This document shows, in pieces, positions 1-12,300 of a DNA stretch of 64,000 bases. The stretch is from the NCBI GenBank assembly GCA_948567375.1, contig OX419760.1, forward strand, positions 38,936,001-39,000,000. Direction: 5' to 3'. This stretch comes from Lunularia cruciata (Eukaryota; Streptophyta; Marchantiopsida; Lunulariales; Lunulariaceae). The notes beneath the pieces are model-generated. The model did no database searches and had not been told where the DNA came from. It saw only the letters and a list, made by a program, of their open reading frames with translations. Both the position numbers and the translations under genes were made by a program. Position 1 is the first letter of the stretch; the number at the start of each line of letters is the position of its first letter.

Positions 1-743
1 TGTCCATGCCACTTGGTAAACTTTCCACCTCTTGGGTGTTTGTGACCAACTTGGAGCCCGAGTCAAGGAGCACCACCTCTGGAGGAGATGAGAATTGGGA
101 GCACTCTTGTGCACCTTCATGGATCTCCTCCTCGCCAGCCTCACAAATCTTGCTCAAATTAGGATTAAAATCTCCTAAACTTACCATTGCCGGTGGACTT
201 ATGTTTGCTCTGGTCCCAAACATGGCTTCCATTCTTACAAAATGTGGGCACATTCCATTCATTCACATTATCTTCTATAGTTCTTCACCCTTTGCCATAT
301 TCCTTCTTGGTGAGACCTTCTCTCGTAGACTTGTTCTTAAGCTCTCGAGTTTCTTTGTACTGTTTCATGTACCGCAACCATTTCTTGTAAAGTCTGTCAC
401 CTGTCATAGAAGTAGGAAATCCTTGACCCTCCCTTATCAGAAAGGTTGCCATGAAACTAAATGCTATCAATTTCTGAATGTGCTTTTTGCAATTCCCACC
501 ATGAATCTATGCAAAATGCTCGGGGTCCTCCAAATAATCCAGTATTTGGCTATAATGGTGTGTTGCCATGCAAAATTGTTCATCCTCCTTGGTTTTGCCC
601 AGCACGGAAGAAGCCATCCTCAACAAGTCTCCAAATTTCCCTAATTGTTGTTGAGGTTGCAAATCCAAAGATGACTCTATAGGTCCCGGATAAGCATCGA
701 TAAGTGAGTCTCCTACACTAAAACAAGGTACTTGATCTCCCAT
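1..743 (-). pseudogene. SANT/trihelix-like DNA-binding protein gene fragment, broken
   Basis: Read on the minus strand from an ATG at 743, one frame gives a glutamine-rich start, then a segment with LEDPEHFA, then FLIREGQGFP and KKWLRYMKQYKETREL. The last part resembles the Trp/Lys-rich helix block of plant Myb/SANT-like or trihelix domains. A stop lies near 529, another near 284, and about 20 bases later the apparent coding frame shifts; the shifted frame continues with MCPHFVRMEAMFGTR and an acidic Glu-rich tail that runs off the window edge. Three lesions in one 0.7 kb stretch indicate a pseudogene or a transposon-captured fragment. Family assignment rests on motif resemblance only. It lies tail-to-window-edge and head-to-head with the squalene synthase gene about 2 kb away. 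Confidence 0.45.
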
Positions 744-763
744 TGCAAATTTTTTGTTGCACT

Positions 764-1356
764 CCTAACGTAAGAATCGCGACCTCTAATCAATTTCTTG
801 GTTGCCACACGGCAGCGCTGATCATTTCCCACACCAATGTGAAACTACAAAACCGCCATTAGTTGCCTGACAACTTGCACATTTGCTCCAAAGGGTGGTG
901 AATTCAAGTTTAGAAATTTGAATTGTTGGGCGCGGCCATTTTGGATCCTGAATACTAAAACCAAATCATCAATCATACGTGACTCAACTGACCACGTGAC
1001 CACCCTCTTGAGGAAACAAGTCAATCTATCTGACAATCATTTATTTAGTTACGGTATTCTTAAACACCCGTAACATATAATTTGATTTTTATAAATGAAT
1101 ATAATTTGCAAAATATATCCATTGACTGAAGTTACATAGCATTCAGTTATTACAAACTAGTCTCGTTACAGTACAGAGTTCACTATAAATTATTACAAAA
1201 TTTATTATTTATCCCGTGGACAACCATCAAGCTTATTTCTTAAACCCCCTAATGTTTAGCATAACTCCTAGTCCTAACTTTATTGGAGCTTGATTCCATT
1301 TTATTTATTTTGTTTCACACTTGTACGGTTTGATGGGGGGTTTTATCATCTTTTGT
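764..1356. other. Intergenic, no feature recognised
   Basis: AT-rich spacer without a convincing reading frame, RNA gene or transposon motif. Short open frames here have no recognisable domain. Confidence 0.5.
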
Positions 1357-1517
1357 GTTTTTTACGCGGTTCAGCTTTTTATTTTATCTTACCATGTGTA
1401 TACTACCATTAATTGTCAGACCGTTGATGCGTCTTCTCATCCTTCGTGTTTTCTATGCGGTAACGCTTTTCACTTTATCCTTACCGTGTGTATACTAACA
1501 TTAATTGTCAGACCGTT
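1357..1517 (+). repeat. Two-copy tandem repeat, 92-bp period
   Basis: Two similar copies follow each other. Both contain an ACGCGGT/ATGCGGT core, then TTTTATC or TTTATCC, then GTGTATACTA and finally TTAATTGTCAGACCGTT, which lies at 1409-1425 and again at 1501-1517. A related stretch containing CATCCTT and TTTTTCTACGCGGTCG occurs near 51490-51510, beyond the second gene, so this is a dispersed element of the gene islands. The open frame running through it (1321-1689) starts with TTG and shows no domain, so it is not called as a gene. Confidence 0.6.
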
Positions 1518-2766
1518 CATTGGAGTGCGCACTAAACTACTAACATTAATCAAGAATGGGAAATCTGGTATTCGTGTCGCCCGATTGTACGGACGGAGTT
1601 GCTTACGGAGGAGACTCGAAATCTCGTTGGACAGCCGAGCTATTCGGTGGGCCAGTCCACCCGACCGCCAGGGAGAAGCCGGAAGTTGACGAGCTATCGT
1701 GTGTCCATGTGGACTCGTGGGGAGAACGTGCTCTGTCCATAAAGAAAACCCTGTTAAGGACCACTAGTAACAAGGTTAGTAGGGGCTAAATTGGCTGGAT
1801 TTTGGCGAAGTCGGTCCACTATTTTGCTTCTCTTGTTGCACATTTTCTTGAAACGAGCATGCACATGACGCGTCCATGCATAGATATTTTCTTCAAAGCC
1901 AGCGGAGTACCTGGCATCCCAGTACGACCGTCGATGCGAAGATGCCGATGACTTAGATCTTGTCATGAACCATCTGACAGACATCATCAAGTGACTGTAG
2001 AGAGCGCGAGCGAGCCGGTCAAAAGCAGTTTGCTGCCAATAGGGTTTCTTCTGTTGTCAAGTGAGGAGAAGAAGATAGGAATAATCCCAAACTTGTGCAA
2101 CATGACATGACATGATAGTCCTAAGGAACGAAGGTAACAGATGTGAATGTCTGTGGTTTCCGTTCTGCAATAACGTGACGCAGATGCGCTGTAAATGGAT
2201 TAGAATGTGGGTGGACGGAACGAGTGACTGAACGGCTGGACACTCGGAGTTCGTTCGTTAATTACGAGCTGCTCCCAGGCAGCGATGAAGTAAGGAAGGG
2301 ACGATGACGACGACTTGGAGAGCAGTGATGACGGCCGAAAGGAGAAGGGGATCCAGAAGAAGAGGTTACGAGCATTGCAGCAGCAGCAGCAGTTAGTGAA
2401 CGGGTCGTGGTACCAACATCTTGTGACAAATATTTGTGAATGTGTTGCTTGTGGGTGAGTTAGCAGCTAAGAAAGGAAAGGAGAGTGGAGAACAGACGAC
2501 CGGTGGTCGAGATTAGCTTGTGCGGCTTGATTAGATTGGCAGGGAGGAGAGAGGCAGCAGAAGATTGAGGATTACAGAGGAAGAAGAAGGAATATGAATA
2601 TTGTATCGGGTCACTTTCTCCAAGGAGCTCTCAGGTTTGCAGTAAAGGGGAGGGATGGGTAGTATAGAGCAAATTTGTATTCTCCTTGCGCGGAGGATTG
2701 TGGAGGAGTAGGAATCCGCGGTGGATAGATTTTTGGAGTTGTTGTGCTCCATAGAGTGCAGTAGAG
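1518..2766 (+). promoter_or_regulatory. Upstream region and probable 5' leader of squalene synthase
   Basis: This interval lies between the tandem repeat and the squalene synthase start codon. It holds a purine-rich stretch with five CAG triplets (2378-2392) and GAAGAAG runs nearer the gene, compatible with a transcribed leader. No single TATA box or transcription start could be fixed by eye. No coding domain was recognised in either direction. Confidence 0.4.
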
Positions 2767-5700
2767 ATGGGCATGATGGAGATGATCCTGAAACATCCGG
2801 AAGAGCTGCCGGCATTGCTGAAACTGAAGGTTGCAGCCGTGCAGGCAACCAGGTTTGTTCCGCCGGAACCGCATTGGGCATTCTGCTATAAGATGTTGCA
2901 GAATGTGTCCCGCAGCTTCGCAATTGTTATCCACCAATTGGGACCCGAGCTTCGCAACGCTGTAATTATCTTCATCTGCTCAATTATGTTTTAGCTTCTT
3001 CCAGTTTGTGAAGATCTTATATTCTTGTTGTTTCTCATTACCCTGTTTCTTCTATTCTTCACGTTTATTAAGTTACATGTTAACTGCACAATATCCGTTA
3101 TGGCTTGTTCCATCAGAATTGACAAACTGCAAGGTAAGTCTTTACGCTTTACGTCCATGTTGGCTATCAGATCCTCAGCTTGCTCAAAGCTGCTGCTTTT
3201 ACAGCCCTCGTTTGGAAAGAAGTAAAGATGCTAGACAACTAATGATGCTGCAATCTTCATTTTCAGTATGCACCCTTCTCTGTTCATGCTCTGCCATGTT
3301 TCTTGATCATGCCAGTTGCCACTGAATGTCCTAATGGTATGTATTGCTGTCAGCCCCGTTTATTAGGAGGAGCCCAATTTGCTAGGTGGACGGAAGCAAG
3401 TGTTTTTCTCGAGAATTCTGGTGCCGTACCTTCGAGTGGTCCTCAGTCTTGCGTATAGCTGACCTGTTCGTTTATTCGATATTTTTGACAGATATGCGTG
3501 TTCTACCTCGTCTTGCGGGGCCTTGACACAGTTGGTTAGTTCCCACGCTTCTTTGAAGTTTCTATACAGTGTGAACGCTTGGAGGGTATAAATAACACGA
3601 TCCTAGTTCAGTCATCACTTTGTCAGGATATGTCCTTTTGCTCAATTATTGGAGGGTTATAGCTTTCCCGGACTATATGCGCTTTAATTATATTGAAGAT
3701 TTGTGTTTGGGTGGCAATGTTAACGTTTGTGCTACAGAGGATGATATGGCTGTTCCTATCGACACTAAGCTTCCGATTCTCAAATTCTTTCATGAGCATA
3801 TTTACGACACATCCTATCACTTTATATGTATGTATTTCCATAACCTCTTCATATATACTCATGAATATTGTTATGTTCAATCAGAAAGGAGATCACCTTG
3901 GTAGATCTTTTGGGGTTGTTGCTTTGACATTTAGAAATTTCGGCATTGTCGATATGTACGATTGTGAAGAAATTGAGGATCGAGATATATTCCAAAGGGG
4001 ATTGGAAGTCTTATATTTCAGTAATCGCTAAGAATGTCGTACAAGTCGGTCGGCTAGGAACGGCGAGGCTTTGCAAGTTGCTTTAACTTGCCTGTGAAAA
4101 GCACTCTGACATTAATTTGTTCCCTGCTAGGTGGTGAGAAAGACTATAAGGATCTGATGACCGGCTTTCATCATGTTTCTACGTCATTCTTGTCGCTTGC
4201 AAAAGGGTGAGTAGAATCCTTGCTTCAAAATATGGGAGACTTGATTCTGGGTAGAGACTGTCAACTTAAGCAAAAGCTCTTAAGTTAACCTGTTTTGTGT
4301 GCTCCATCTTTCTGAGCTACAGAAGCTCTGATTTTCTTGCATTCATCTAGGGATGTTAAATGTGTTATCAAACTTCTCTCTGATGCAGCTACGTGTCGGT
4401 CTTCCCGCTTACATTGTCAGTTGATGGATGCCTGTGTCTATGAAGATATCAAGAGGTTATAGCTGAGATGACCCAGCGTATGGGTAATGGCATGGCGAAG
4501 TTCATTGAATCAGAGGTAACTTTTGATAGATTTGGATCCTCACACCACGTTGAACTTGATGATATGCTGGTATGTGGAGCTGTCATCGTTTCTAGGAGGC
4601 GAGTATAACGTTGGAACTAAACATAAGTGTTCTCCATGATCACGGCCAGGTTGAAACCATTGCAGATTACGATGAATATTGTCATTATGTTGCTGGAATC
4701 GTTGGACTTGGATTGACTCGACTCTTTTACGCTGCTGGGCTTGAAGATTTTGCGCTTGATGTCCTTTCCAATTCTATGGGTCTGTTTCTTCAGGTTTGTT
4801 TCCTTCACCGATATCACTAGTAATTAGCCTAGCCGGCAGGTGTCGAACTGTTTAGTATGTCGGATACTTCCATATTGGCACTTGGTTTTCAGCCGTATAC
4901 TTTCTGTAAACTCATTTCCACCATTCACGAGGAATGTAAATTTGACATATCTCCCCATTGTCCAGAAAACGAATATCATAAGGGACGACTTAGAAGACAT
5001 CAACTGGCACTTGGTTTAGGGCCGTATACTTTCTGTAAACTCATTTCCACCATTCACGAGGAATGTAGATTTGACATATCTCCCCATTGCACAGAAAACA
5101 AATATCATAAGGGACTACTTAGAAGACATCAACGAGATACCTGCACCTCGTATGTTCTGGCCACGCGAGATTTGGGCCAAGTACGGATCGTCGCTACAGG
5201 TACAGTTTTACCTCTCTTCACAACAAATTGTGTTCTCTCTTTGCTGAGGTTTGCCAGCTACTATATGATGCTTACGAATGGCTTCTGGGAGATCAGTCCA
5301 CACTTAGCCAGAGATGAACAGATGGGAGTAAGTAGACAGCTGTGGTACTTAGGTCAATATACTGCAATACTGTAGGTTATGGATCCAATCTGTATTTCGT
5401 CATTTCCAGCTTTAATACAGAAGTGAGGTTGTTTGAGTTTCTGTCTAATCTACCCCAGGAACCTCTGATCAGGTCTTTAAGGAGGAAGAAAATTCCGAAC
5501 AAGCTCTGCAGTGTCTCAATGAGATGATAACCAATGCCCTCAAGCATGCTGTGGATAGCCTACAATACATGGCAGCCTTGCGTGATCCTGCAATTTTCCG
5601 ATTCTGTGCTATTCCCCAGGTAAAACTAGACTCGATGACATATTTCTAGAGTTCAAGGACAGAAACTTGAAATGAAGAGTCGATCGTAAGTTTCAAGGGA

Positions 5701-8700
5701 TTGTCACCCAACACTCACTTGCTTACGGGTCATCATATATCAGCATATATACCTATGTATACCTATGCTCTCATATACCTATATACCTCACTTTCCATGA
5801 GTTTTCGAGCAGAAACTCGGTATGAGGGGTACTGACAATTACTCAGCTACTTCGGCACTGCATGAGGCACTGATGAAGTCGCAGGTGTTTTAGTGAAGGT
5901 TTACTATGGCTGCCTTCTGCTTCCCTTTGCTGTTTAGCGTCTCAGGACTCGAGCGTCCATAGTGCTTGTTGTGATATACTTTATATCCTGTCCTTTTTCT
6001 CTTCGCTCTTGTTACCCTGTTACACTTCTGACAGGTTTCTGCAGCCACACCATCCTATAGCTCTCGCATTGTCCCACTCCTCCATTCCCCAGCTAATCCC
6101 CTCCCTATTATTTTCCCTTCTCTCTTTGCCTGATTCATCGGACCTCTTGTGTATACAGTGTTCCTATCTGACTCCTGCCCGGCACGTTTTTTATTTTTAT
6201 TCATTCACGCACTGCTTACTGGCAGTCTTTTACATAGCGTCACCTATTTCTCGCAGTTGTTTGCATAGAGTTCTCGGTTTCAAGGTGGTTTACTAGTATG
6301 TTAGCTATATGTTATTCTCAATTTGTTTCAATCATGCCTTTGCTTCAAGTTACATTCGATGCATTCTACCTTATGGGTTTCTCACTATTCTAGCATTGTG
6401 AATCATGTACATCTTGCTTACCGATCATTTGCACTTCATGAGTTCTTGATAACCCATTCCCAGAACGGCTTCTGTTCTCGTATACCTATATACCTCACTT
6501 TCTGCTTGCCCTTTATTTCCACATTTCCATTTCAGTTCTTCTGTTCTTTCGACATTCCCACTACTTATGAGCGGCACTTTAGGGGAGCAACCGAGTTTGC
6601 CTTGGCACTCATGAGTTTTCGAGCAGAAACTCGGTACGAGGGGTACTGACAATTGGTCAGCTACTTCGGCACAGCGTGAGGCCCTGGTGAAGTCGCAGGT
6701 GTTTTCGTGGAGGTTTACTATGGCCGCCTTCTGCTTCCCTTAGCTGTTTAGTGTCTCAGGACTCCAGCATCCATAGCGCTGGTTGTGATATACTCTATAT
6801 CCTGTCCTCCTACGCATTGCTCTCGTTACCCTTTAACACTTCGACCCGTTTCTGCAGCCACATCATCCGAGAACTCTTGTTTTGTTCCTCTCCTCCATTC
6901 CCCAGCTAATTCCCTCCCTAGTATTTTCCCCTTCGCTCTATGACTGCCTCCTGCTTTGCCCTCTCGTGTCTACAGTGTTCCTACCCGACTCCAGCCGTAC
7001 GGCATTGGTTGTACTCAATTTGTTTCAATTATGCTTTTGCTGCAGGTTACATTCAATGCATTCTACCTTAGGGATTTCACACTACTCTAGCATTGTGATT
7101 CATGTACATATTGCTTATCGATCATTTGCACTTCATGAGTTCTGGATAACCCCTTCCCAGAAAGGCTTCTGTTCTCGTATACCAATATACCTCACTTTCC
7201 TGTTACCCATATCATGTTTACATGAGCGGCACTTTGGGGGAGCAACCGAGTTTGCCTTGGCACTCATGAGTTTTCGAGCAGAAACTTGTTACGAGGGGTA
7301 CTGACACTTGCTCAGCTACTTCGGCAGTGCATGAGGCACTGATGAAGTCGCATGTGTTTTCATGGACGTTTACTATGGCCGCCTTCTGCTTCCCTTTGCT
7401 GTTTAGTGTCTCAGGACTCAAGCATCCAAAGCGCTTGTTGTGCTATACTTGATATCCTGTCCTCTTTCGCTTCGCTCTTGTTACCCTGTTACACTTTGAT
7501 ATGTCTAGGCAGCAGCACCATCCATAAGCTCTCACATTGTTCCACTCCTCCATTCTCCAGCTGATTCCCACTCTATTATTTTTCCTTCGCTCTTTGCCTG
7601 ATTCATGGTTCGACCTCCCGTGTCTAAAGTGTTCCTACCCGTCTCCAGCCTACGTTTTAATTTTCATCGTTCACGCCCTACTTACTGGTGGTCAATTACT
7701 TACTGGTGGTCAATTACGTAACGTTTTATATTTCTCCCATTCGTTTGCATAGCTGTTAACGATTTTAAGTTGTTTACTAGTCCTTTAGATATATGTTATT
7801 CTCAATTTGTTGCAATTATCGCCTTTGCTTCGGATTACATTCGATGCATTCTACTTTATGGATTTATCACTATTCTACTAGCATTGTGCATAATACATCT
7901 TGGTTACCGATCATTTGCATTTCATGAGCTCTGGAACTCCCGTTCCCAGAACGGCTTCTGCTCTCATCTACCTATATAATTTTTACATGCCGAGTTTGCT
8001 GTGGCACTCATGAGCTTTCGAACAGAAACTTGGTCCGAGGAGTACTGACATTCGCCCAGCTACTTTGGCACTACGTTTGGCACTGATGAAGGTATACTCG
8101 CTTGTGGGGAGGCTTTCTATGGCCGCCTTCTGCTTCCTCTGGCTGTTTCTGCGTTTCAGGACTCATGCGGCCATAGTGATATACTCTATCCAGTCCCCTA
8201 ATGCCATACCCTACTTTACTTCCCCAAATGGGGGAAGTAAAGCAGAGTGGGAATCGTTCAAAGAAGGATTTCCACTCTTCTTTGTCATACCCAAAATCCC
8301 GGGTTTGGTTTCAATCAATTTGTTCTCCATTCATTCAGTTTGGTTTTCAATTTTCTCACATTCACTTATTTCAAGATCTCTTGATATGAGATGACTCTTC
8401 GTTTCCTCAGTACACATTGGTTCACGGATTCTCTACGTGTAGTTATATATAGGTATATAAGAGCAGAAGCTGTTCTGGGAACGGGTTATATAGTTATTTA
8501 TGATCGTTGCTTGACAAAACATGCTTTTTATGATTTAGATTTCATCTACTACTCGCATGTTTCTTAGTCAGTTTTGCTTTCATTTTATTGCCATTTCATC
8601 TACATTTCATTTGCATTTGATGAGTTCTGGATCACCCGTTCTTCGAATGGCTTCTGTCCTCATAACTCCAATATCATGTTTTACATTTCATCCGCACACC

Positions 8701-11529
8701 ATTTGCACGCAATGAGTTCTGGATCCCCCGGTCTCCTAACAGCTTCTGCTCTCATGTCCAAATATACCTCACTTTCGAACAGAAACTCGGATCGAGGGGT
8801 ACTGAGATTCGCTCAGCTACTTCGGCACTACATTTGGCAGTGATGAAGACGGATGTACTTGCGAGGAGGCTTCCTATGACCGCCTTCTGTTTCCCTCAGT
8901 GTTTTTGTGTTTTAGGACTCATGTGTTCATAGCACATGCTTCGATATACTCTATCCTCCGAGTTTGCCTTGGCACTCATGAGTTTTCAAGCAGAAACTCG
9001 GTACGAGAGGGACTGACACTTGCTCAGCTACTTCGGCACTGCATGAGGCAATGATGAAGTCGCTGGTACTTTTGTGGAAGTTTCCTATGGCCGCCTTCTG
9101 CTTCCCTCACTTGCTTTTGTATCTCAGGACTCAAGTGTCCATAGCGCTTGCTGCAATATATTTTATCCTGTCCTCCGATGCTCCGCTCGTCTCCCCTCGT
9201 TCTCTGAACGATTTCATACTCCCGCTCCTGAAACCTTCATTTTCCACGACTGTTGATTTCTGTGTCTTAGATCTTCCTCGACTTGAAAGTTCCAGCCTTC
9301 TACTTGATTCTCGACTCCTGTTTGCCTCTGTCTGCTGTTCTTCCTGTTGGTTCTGTTCCTCTACTTATGAGTGTGCTCCGTTTTCGCTTCTTAGTAGCAT
9401 GTATCTTGGATATAGGGGTCGCTTTCTACTTGTTTTCACGTTACATTTACATAAGTTTTCTTTTTCGTATAGTTTCTTTCGATGATGCTCGTTCTCTATA
9501 TATTAGGTGCTCTGTTTCCATTTATTCAAGGTCTGTTATATGCTATTAAGTGTGGCTATTAGTTCGCTTCCAGGTTATAATTACTTATGCGCTAAATCGA
9601 CCAGATGTTCGTTATCAGGTTTCATTTGCTCTCAGTGAGTTCTGGATATCCCCCGTTCACTGAACGGCTTCTGTCCTCATTTCTCTATATCCAGTCCTCT
9701 AACGCTTTGCTCTACTTCCCCCGTTCTCTGAACGATTTTATACTCTCGGTCTGCCTGACTCGACTGTCGATTTCATGGCTTCCACACGATTCCCGACTTC
9801 AGATTAACTTAATCTTTCTCGTCTGGCTCGTTATTGTGGTTTCCTGTTGAGCTTTTCTCTCTACATGCGCTGTTTATCTGTTACCGTTTATTCGATGCAT
9901 GCTATTGGTATACAAGTGTTGCTCTTCAATTGTTTCTACATGGTGTTTACTTCTGCTTACATTCAATCAGTTGTTTCCATTTCATCTCCTTTCCCGGTTT
10001 TATACTAATTTCGTCTTGCACATTTCTTGTATACATTACATATCATGCATCTCATTTGCATTCAATGGGTTCTGGATCTCCCGTTCGAGGAACGGCTTCT
10101 GTCCTCGTTTCTCAATATATCTCGTCTCTCAATATAGCTATGTGTATACAACTTCAGACATTGTGGGAAATAAGAACTTCACGCGGCCCCAACAAGTTCA
10201 AGATACGATTGGATTGCTTTTAAAGCTCTTACTTCAAGGTACAAATATGGTTGCTTCTCTTGAAGGAAATGTGTATCTCGACAGATTATGGCGATTGGCA
10301 CCCTGGCACTCTGCTACAGTAATATTCATGTATTCAGAGGAGTTGTGAAGCTTCGACGAGGTGAGTATACTGACGTGATCGCTGCGCTTTGAATGGTGGG
10401 TTAGTTGGTATTCATAGCTGGGACTTCGAGATTGTTGTTTCCTATCAAGGTACCAAAATTTTGCGCTTAACGCCTCGTTGTTTGATGAGTACCAATCTGT
10501 TTCGGTAATTATCTCGGTTTACGGGGATTCTTGTTTGTCACATACTACCTATGTGTGTGCATCCGGTAGCTGCCACCGTTATTCAATAGTGCTCAAATGG
10601 TGGCCTTTGCAGGACTTACGGCAAAAATCATGGAGGGCACAAAGACAATGACTGACGTCTACGCTGCTTTCGATGATTTCAGTGGTCTCCTAGCGGCCAA
10701 GGTATCTCAATCTCTTGATTTCTATGTTCCAGATATTAGATTTGAGCCACTCCGGTGTTCGTGGTGCATTTTACTGTTTCTCTGTGGTTACCGTTGGAAG
10801 TCCGGTGGTGATACAATTTTATCGATGATAAGATAGAGTTATTTCCCGAAGTTGACGAAATTCAGAAGATGGGGTTACTAGTTACTATTGATAGTCAACT
10901 TTTGTAAGATCAAACGGAACGGTCTGGTCAAGTAGACCTTCTTACTTTTGAGCTTGCAGATTGATATGAGCGATCCTTCTGCGACTCTGACGCAAAAATA
11001 TGTAGATGAGATACAAACAGCATGCAAAGCTCGATTTCTCAACAAGTCAAAGCGGTAAGTATATCTAACACTTGTTTATACGTGGATACCATACCTGATC
11101 GTTTACTTGGGTTATGGACATGCATAGGGATTTTGGCAGCAATTAGGTATTTGATATCTTTTAAGAATATATGTATGTTTAGTTATCGTTACCTGAAATT
11201 TAACACGGCGTAACACTCTCTGATTTTGATAACACTGATAACACTGCGTAACATACGCTGATTCTGTTACTGATAGCAACTTGTTTGTCCTGTGCAGAAA
11301 AGCTTTTTCAATCGAAAGTAAAACAGGTCATGAGATTTGTCTGGTAGGTACTTAGGTCTGGATTAGTTCTGGAATAAGGTTCAGACTTCTATTATTATTC
11401 TAATGTTCTTTGGGGGACCGTATGTATACGTCTGCACGCGCGCGAGCTGATTTTGATGTAAACTTGGCATCACAGGTTTTGGCGATATTGCTACTCACAA
11501 TCATAATGGTGCTAATCGTGTGGCGTTAA
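2767..11529 (+). CDS. SQS: Squalene synthase (farnesyl-diphosphate farnesyltransferase), 13 exons
   Basis: Squalene synthase joins two farnesyl diphosphates head-to-head via presqualene diphosphate, using NADPH, on the ER membrane; it is the entry step to sterols. Hand-spliced exons: 2767-2961, 3492-3534, 3738-3827, 4131-4206, 4446-4515, 4650-4793, 5095-5199, 5473-5619, 10285-10360, 10613-10701, 10960-11054, 11298-11343, 11476-11529. All introns are GT-AG; the sum is 1230 nt, 409 residues plus stop, the usual family length. Visible motifs: [10 protein letters not shown] near residue 33, first Asp-rich motif DTVED (77-81), [10 protein letters not shown] (168-177), second Asp-rich motif DYLED (213-217), [10 protein letters not shown] near 306, and a C-terminal hydrophobic anchor (393-408). 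The frame is intact throughout. Oddities are the tandem duplication at exon 7 and the 4665-bp intron 8. The ATG at 2767 matches the expected family N-terminus. Confidence 0.95.
4876..5133 (+). repeat. Tandem duplication of the intron 6 acceptor plus exon 7 start
   Basis: A 129-bp unit (4876-5004) is repeated immediately at 5005-5133 with roughly nine differences by eye. Each unit contains intron sequence, a CAG acceptor and the first 39 nt of exon 7, covering the second Asp-rich motif. The downstream copy reads DYLED and continues into the rest of the exon. The upstream copy reads DDLED and, if used as an acceptor (exon start 4966), would meet a TAG at 5017-5019. The downstream acceptor at 5094 is therefore the productive one. 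Confidence 0.9.
5750..10140 (+). repeat. Degenerate tandem array filling squalene synthase intron 8
   Basis: A composite unit of roughly 0.65-0.8 kb recurs across the intron. One landmark, a block around GAGCAGAAACTCGG followed by GGGGTACTGAC and a CTACTTCGGCA block, is seen near 5800, 6610, 7265, 8010, 8775 and 8980. A second landmark, CCAGAACGGCTTCTG or a close variant followed by TATACCTATATA, recurs near 6460, 7150, 7945, 8640, 8735, 9655 and 10085. A third, TATGGCCGCCTTCTGCTTCC, follows the first. Spacing is irregular, so the array has been rearranged since it formed. No convincing reading frame with a known domain was seen. Confidence 0.8.
8430..8495 (-). repeat. Inverted copy of an intron-array motif
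   Basis: The stretch containing TATATAGGTATATAAGAGCAG, here given only by its key parts TAGGTATATA and GTTCTGGGAACGGG, is the reverse complement of the array landmark found in direct orientation nearby (for example 7935-7978). It can pair with its neighbours in the pre-mRNA. Confidence 0.6.
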
Positions 11530-12300
11530 GCAGAAGTCAAGGAGATGACTCGCAACTTCAGCTTGTTCTTGTTTCCATCCTGTGATGCCCGATCACGAAG
11601 TAATTCAAATACTACTTTCGTTGGGCCCGTCAATATCGTTGGACTGCCTAGATGGCTCAGCTCATGGACGTTCTTGAATGGTCTAATTTTTTTGTATATT
11701 AGGTCCTGGCATCCTACTTGCGTGCTGCTTGAAACTGGATACCGCTGGATGCTGGGCAGCTGTGCCATTTCCTGTTACATTACTACGTCCACCCTCATCC
11801 AGTGGAGATTTTAGATTAAGTTTTCTATGCACCGAGTATCCTCTCACGGTAGCCAGAAGTCAAACCCACAGAAGCCTTATATACATAACTTTATGTCTCA
11901 GAGCAATGGGAACTGATCCATGTTCTGTCGGCTTGTTGTGAAAGTGTAACCAGCTTGATGCAAGCTGTTTCACTTACTGATCAAGGATTTAGGCATCTGT
12001 ATTACACATGAGGAAAACACTTCAAGAGTGCGAAGTCTGGACCTTGTCCAGTTCTGCAACTGATTACCTGCTTTCAGGGTTTCTCCATCCGGTCTTCCAT
12101 GATTTTTGCATTTGTCCAGCACAACCACTTTAGATATGCTTGAAATATACGGTGGAGAAATGACGCACGGAGTCCTCTGAGGGATTCTCAAGTCGGTTCT
12201 GTGGATGTATTCCACGACATTTGGCGTTATGCCTGCAGGTTATGCGTAATCTATTCTTTTGGCTGGCTAGATGAGGTATCTTTTGGACTAATCTAATAAA
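11530..12300 (+). other. Probable 3' UTR and 3' flank of squalene synthase, with AATAAA
   Basis: No coding domain is seen after the squalene synthase stop. A canonical AATAAA lies at 12295-12300. Whether the transcript runs this far is not shown by the sequence; other AT-rich near-matches upstream are possible. Confidence 0.4.

Noticed and set aside
1321-1689. 122-codon open frame with hydrophobic start, possible membrane protein
   Set aside because: Begins with TTG, lies across a two-copy tandem repeat and has no domain; the hydrophobic look comes from T-rich DNA.
4857-5375. 172-codon frame with two internal repeats, as if a repeat protein
   Set aside because: It is the intron 6/exon 7 duplication read in the wrong frame; the true exon frame is that of squalene synthase.
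6009-9850. Several open frames of 60-144 codons in a row on the plus strand, looking like small secreted or membrane proteins
   Set aside because: They lie inside squalene synthase intron 8 and repeat because the DNA repeats; the T- and C-rich composition yields Phe/Leu/Ser-rich frames by chance.
10150-10284. Extra squalene synthase exon just before exon 9
   Set aside because: Exon 8 joins exon 9 at the expected family position (CAIPQ to IMAIGTL), leaving no room for an additional exon.
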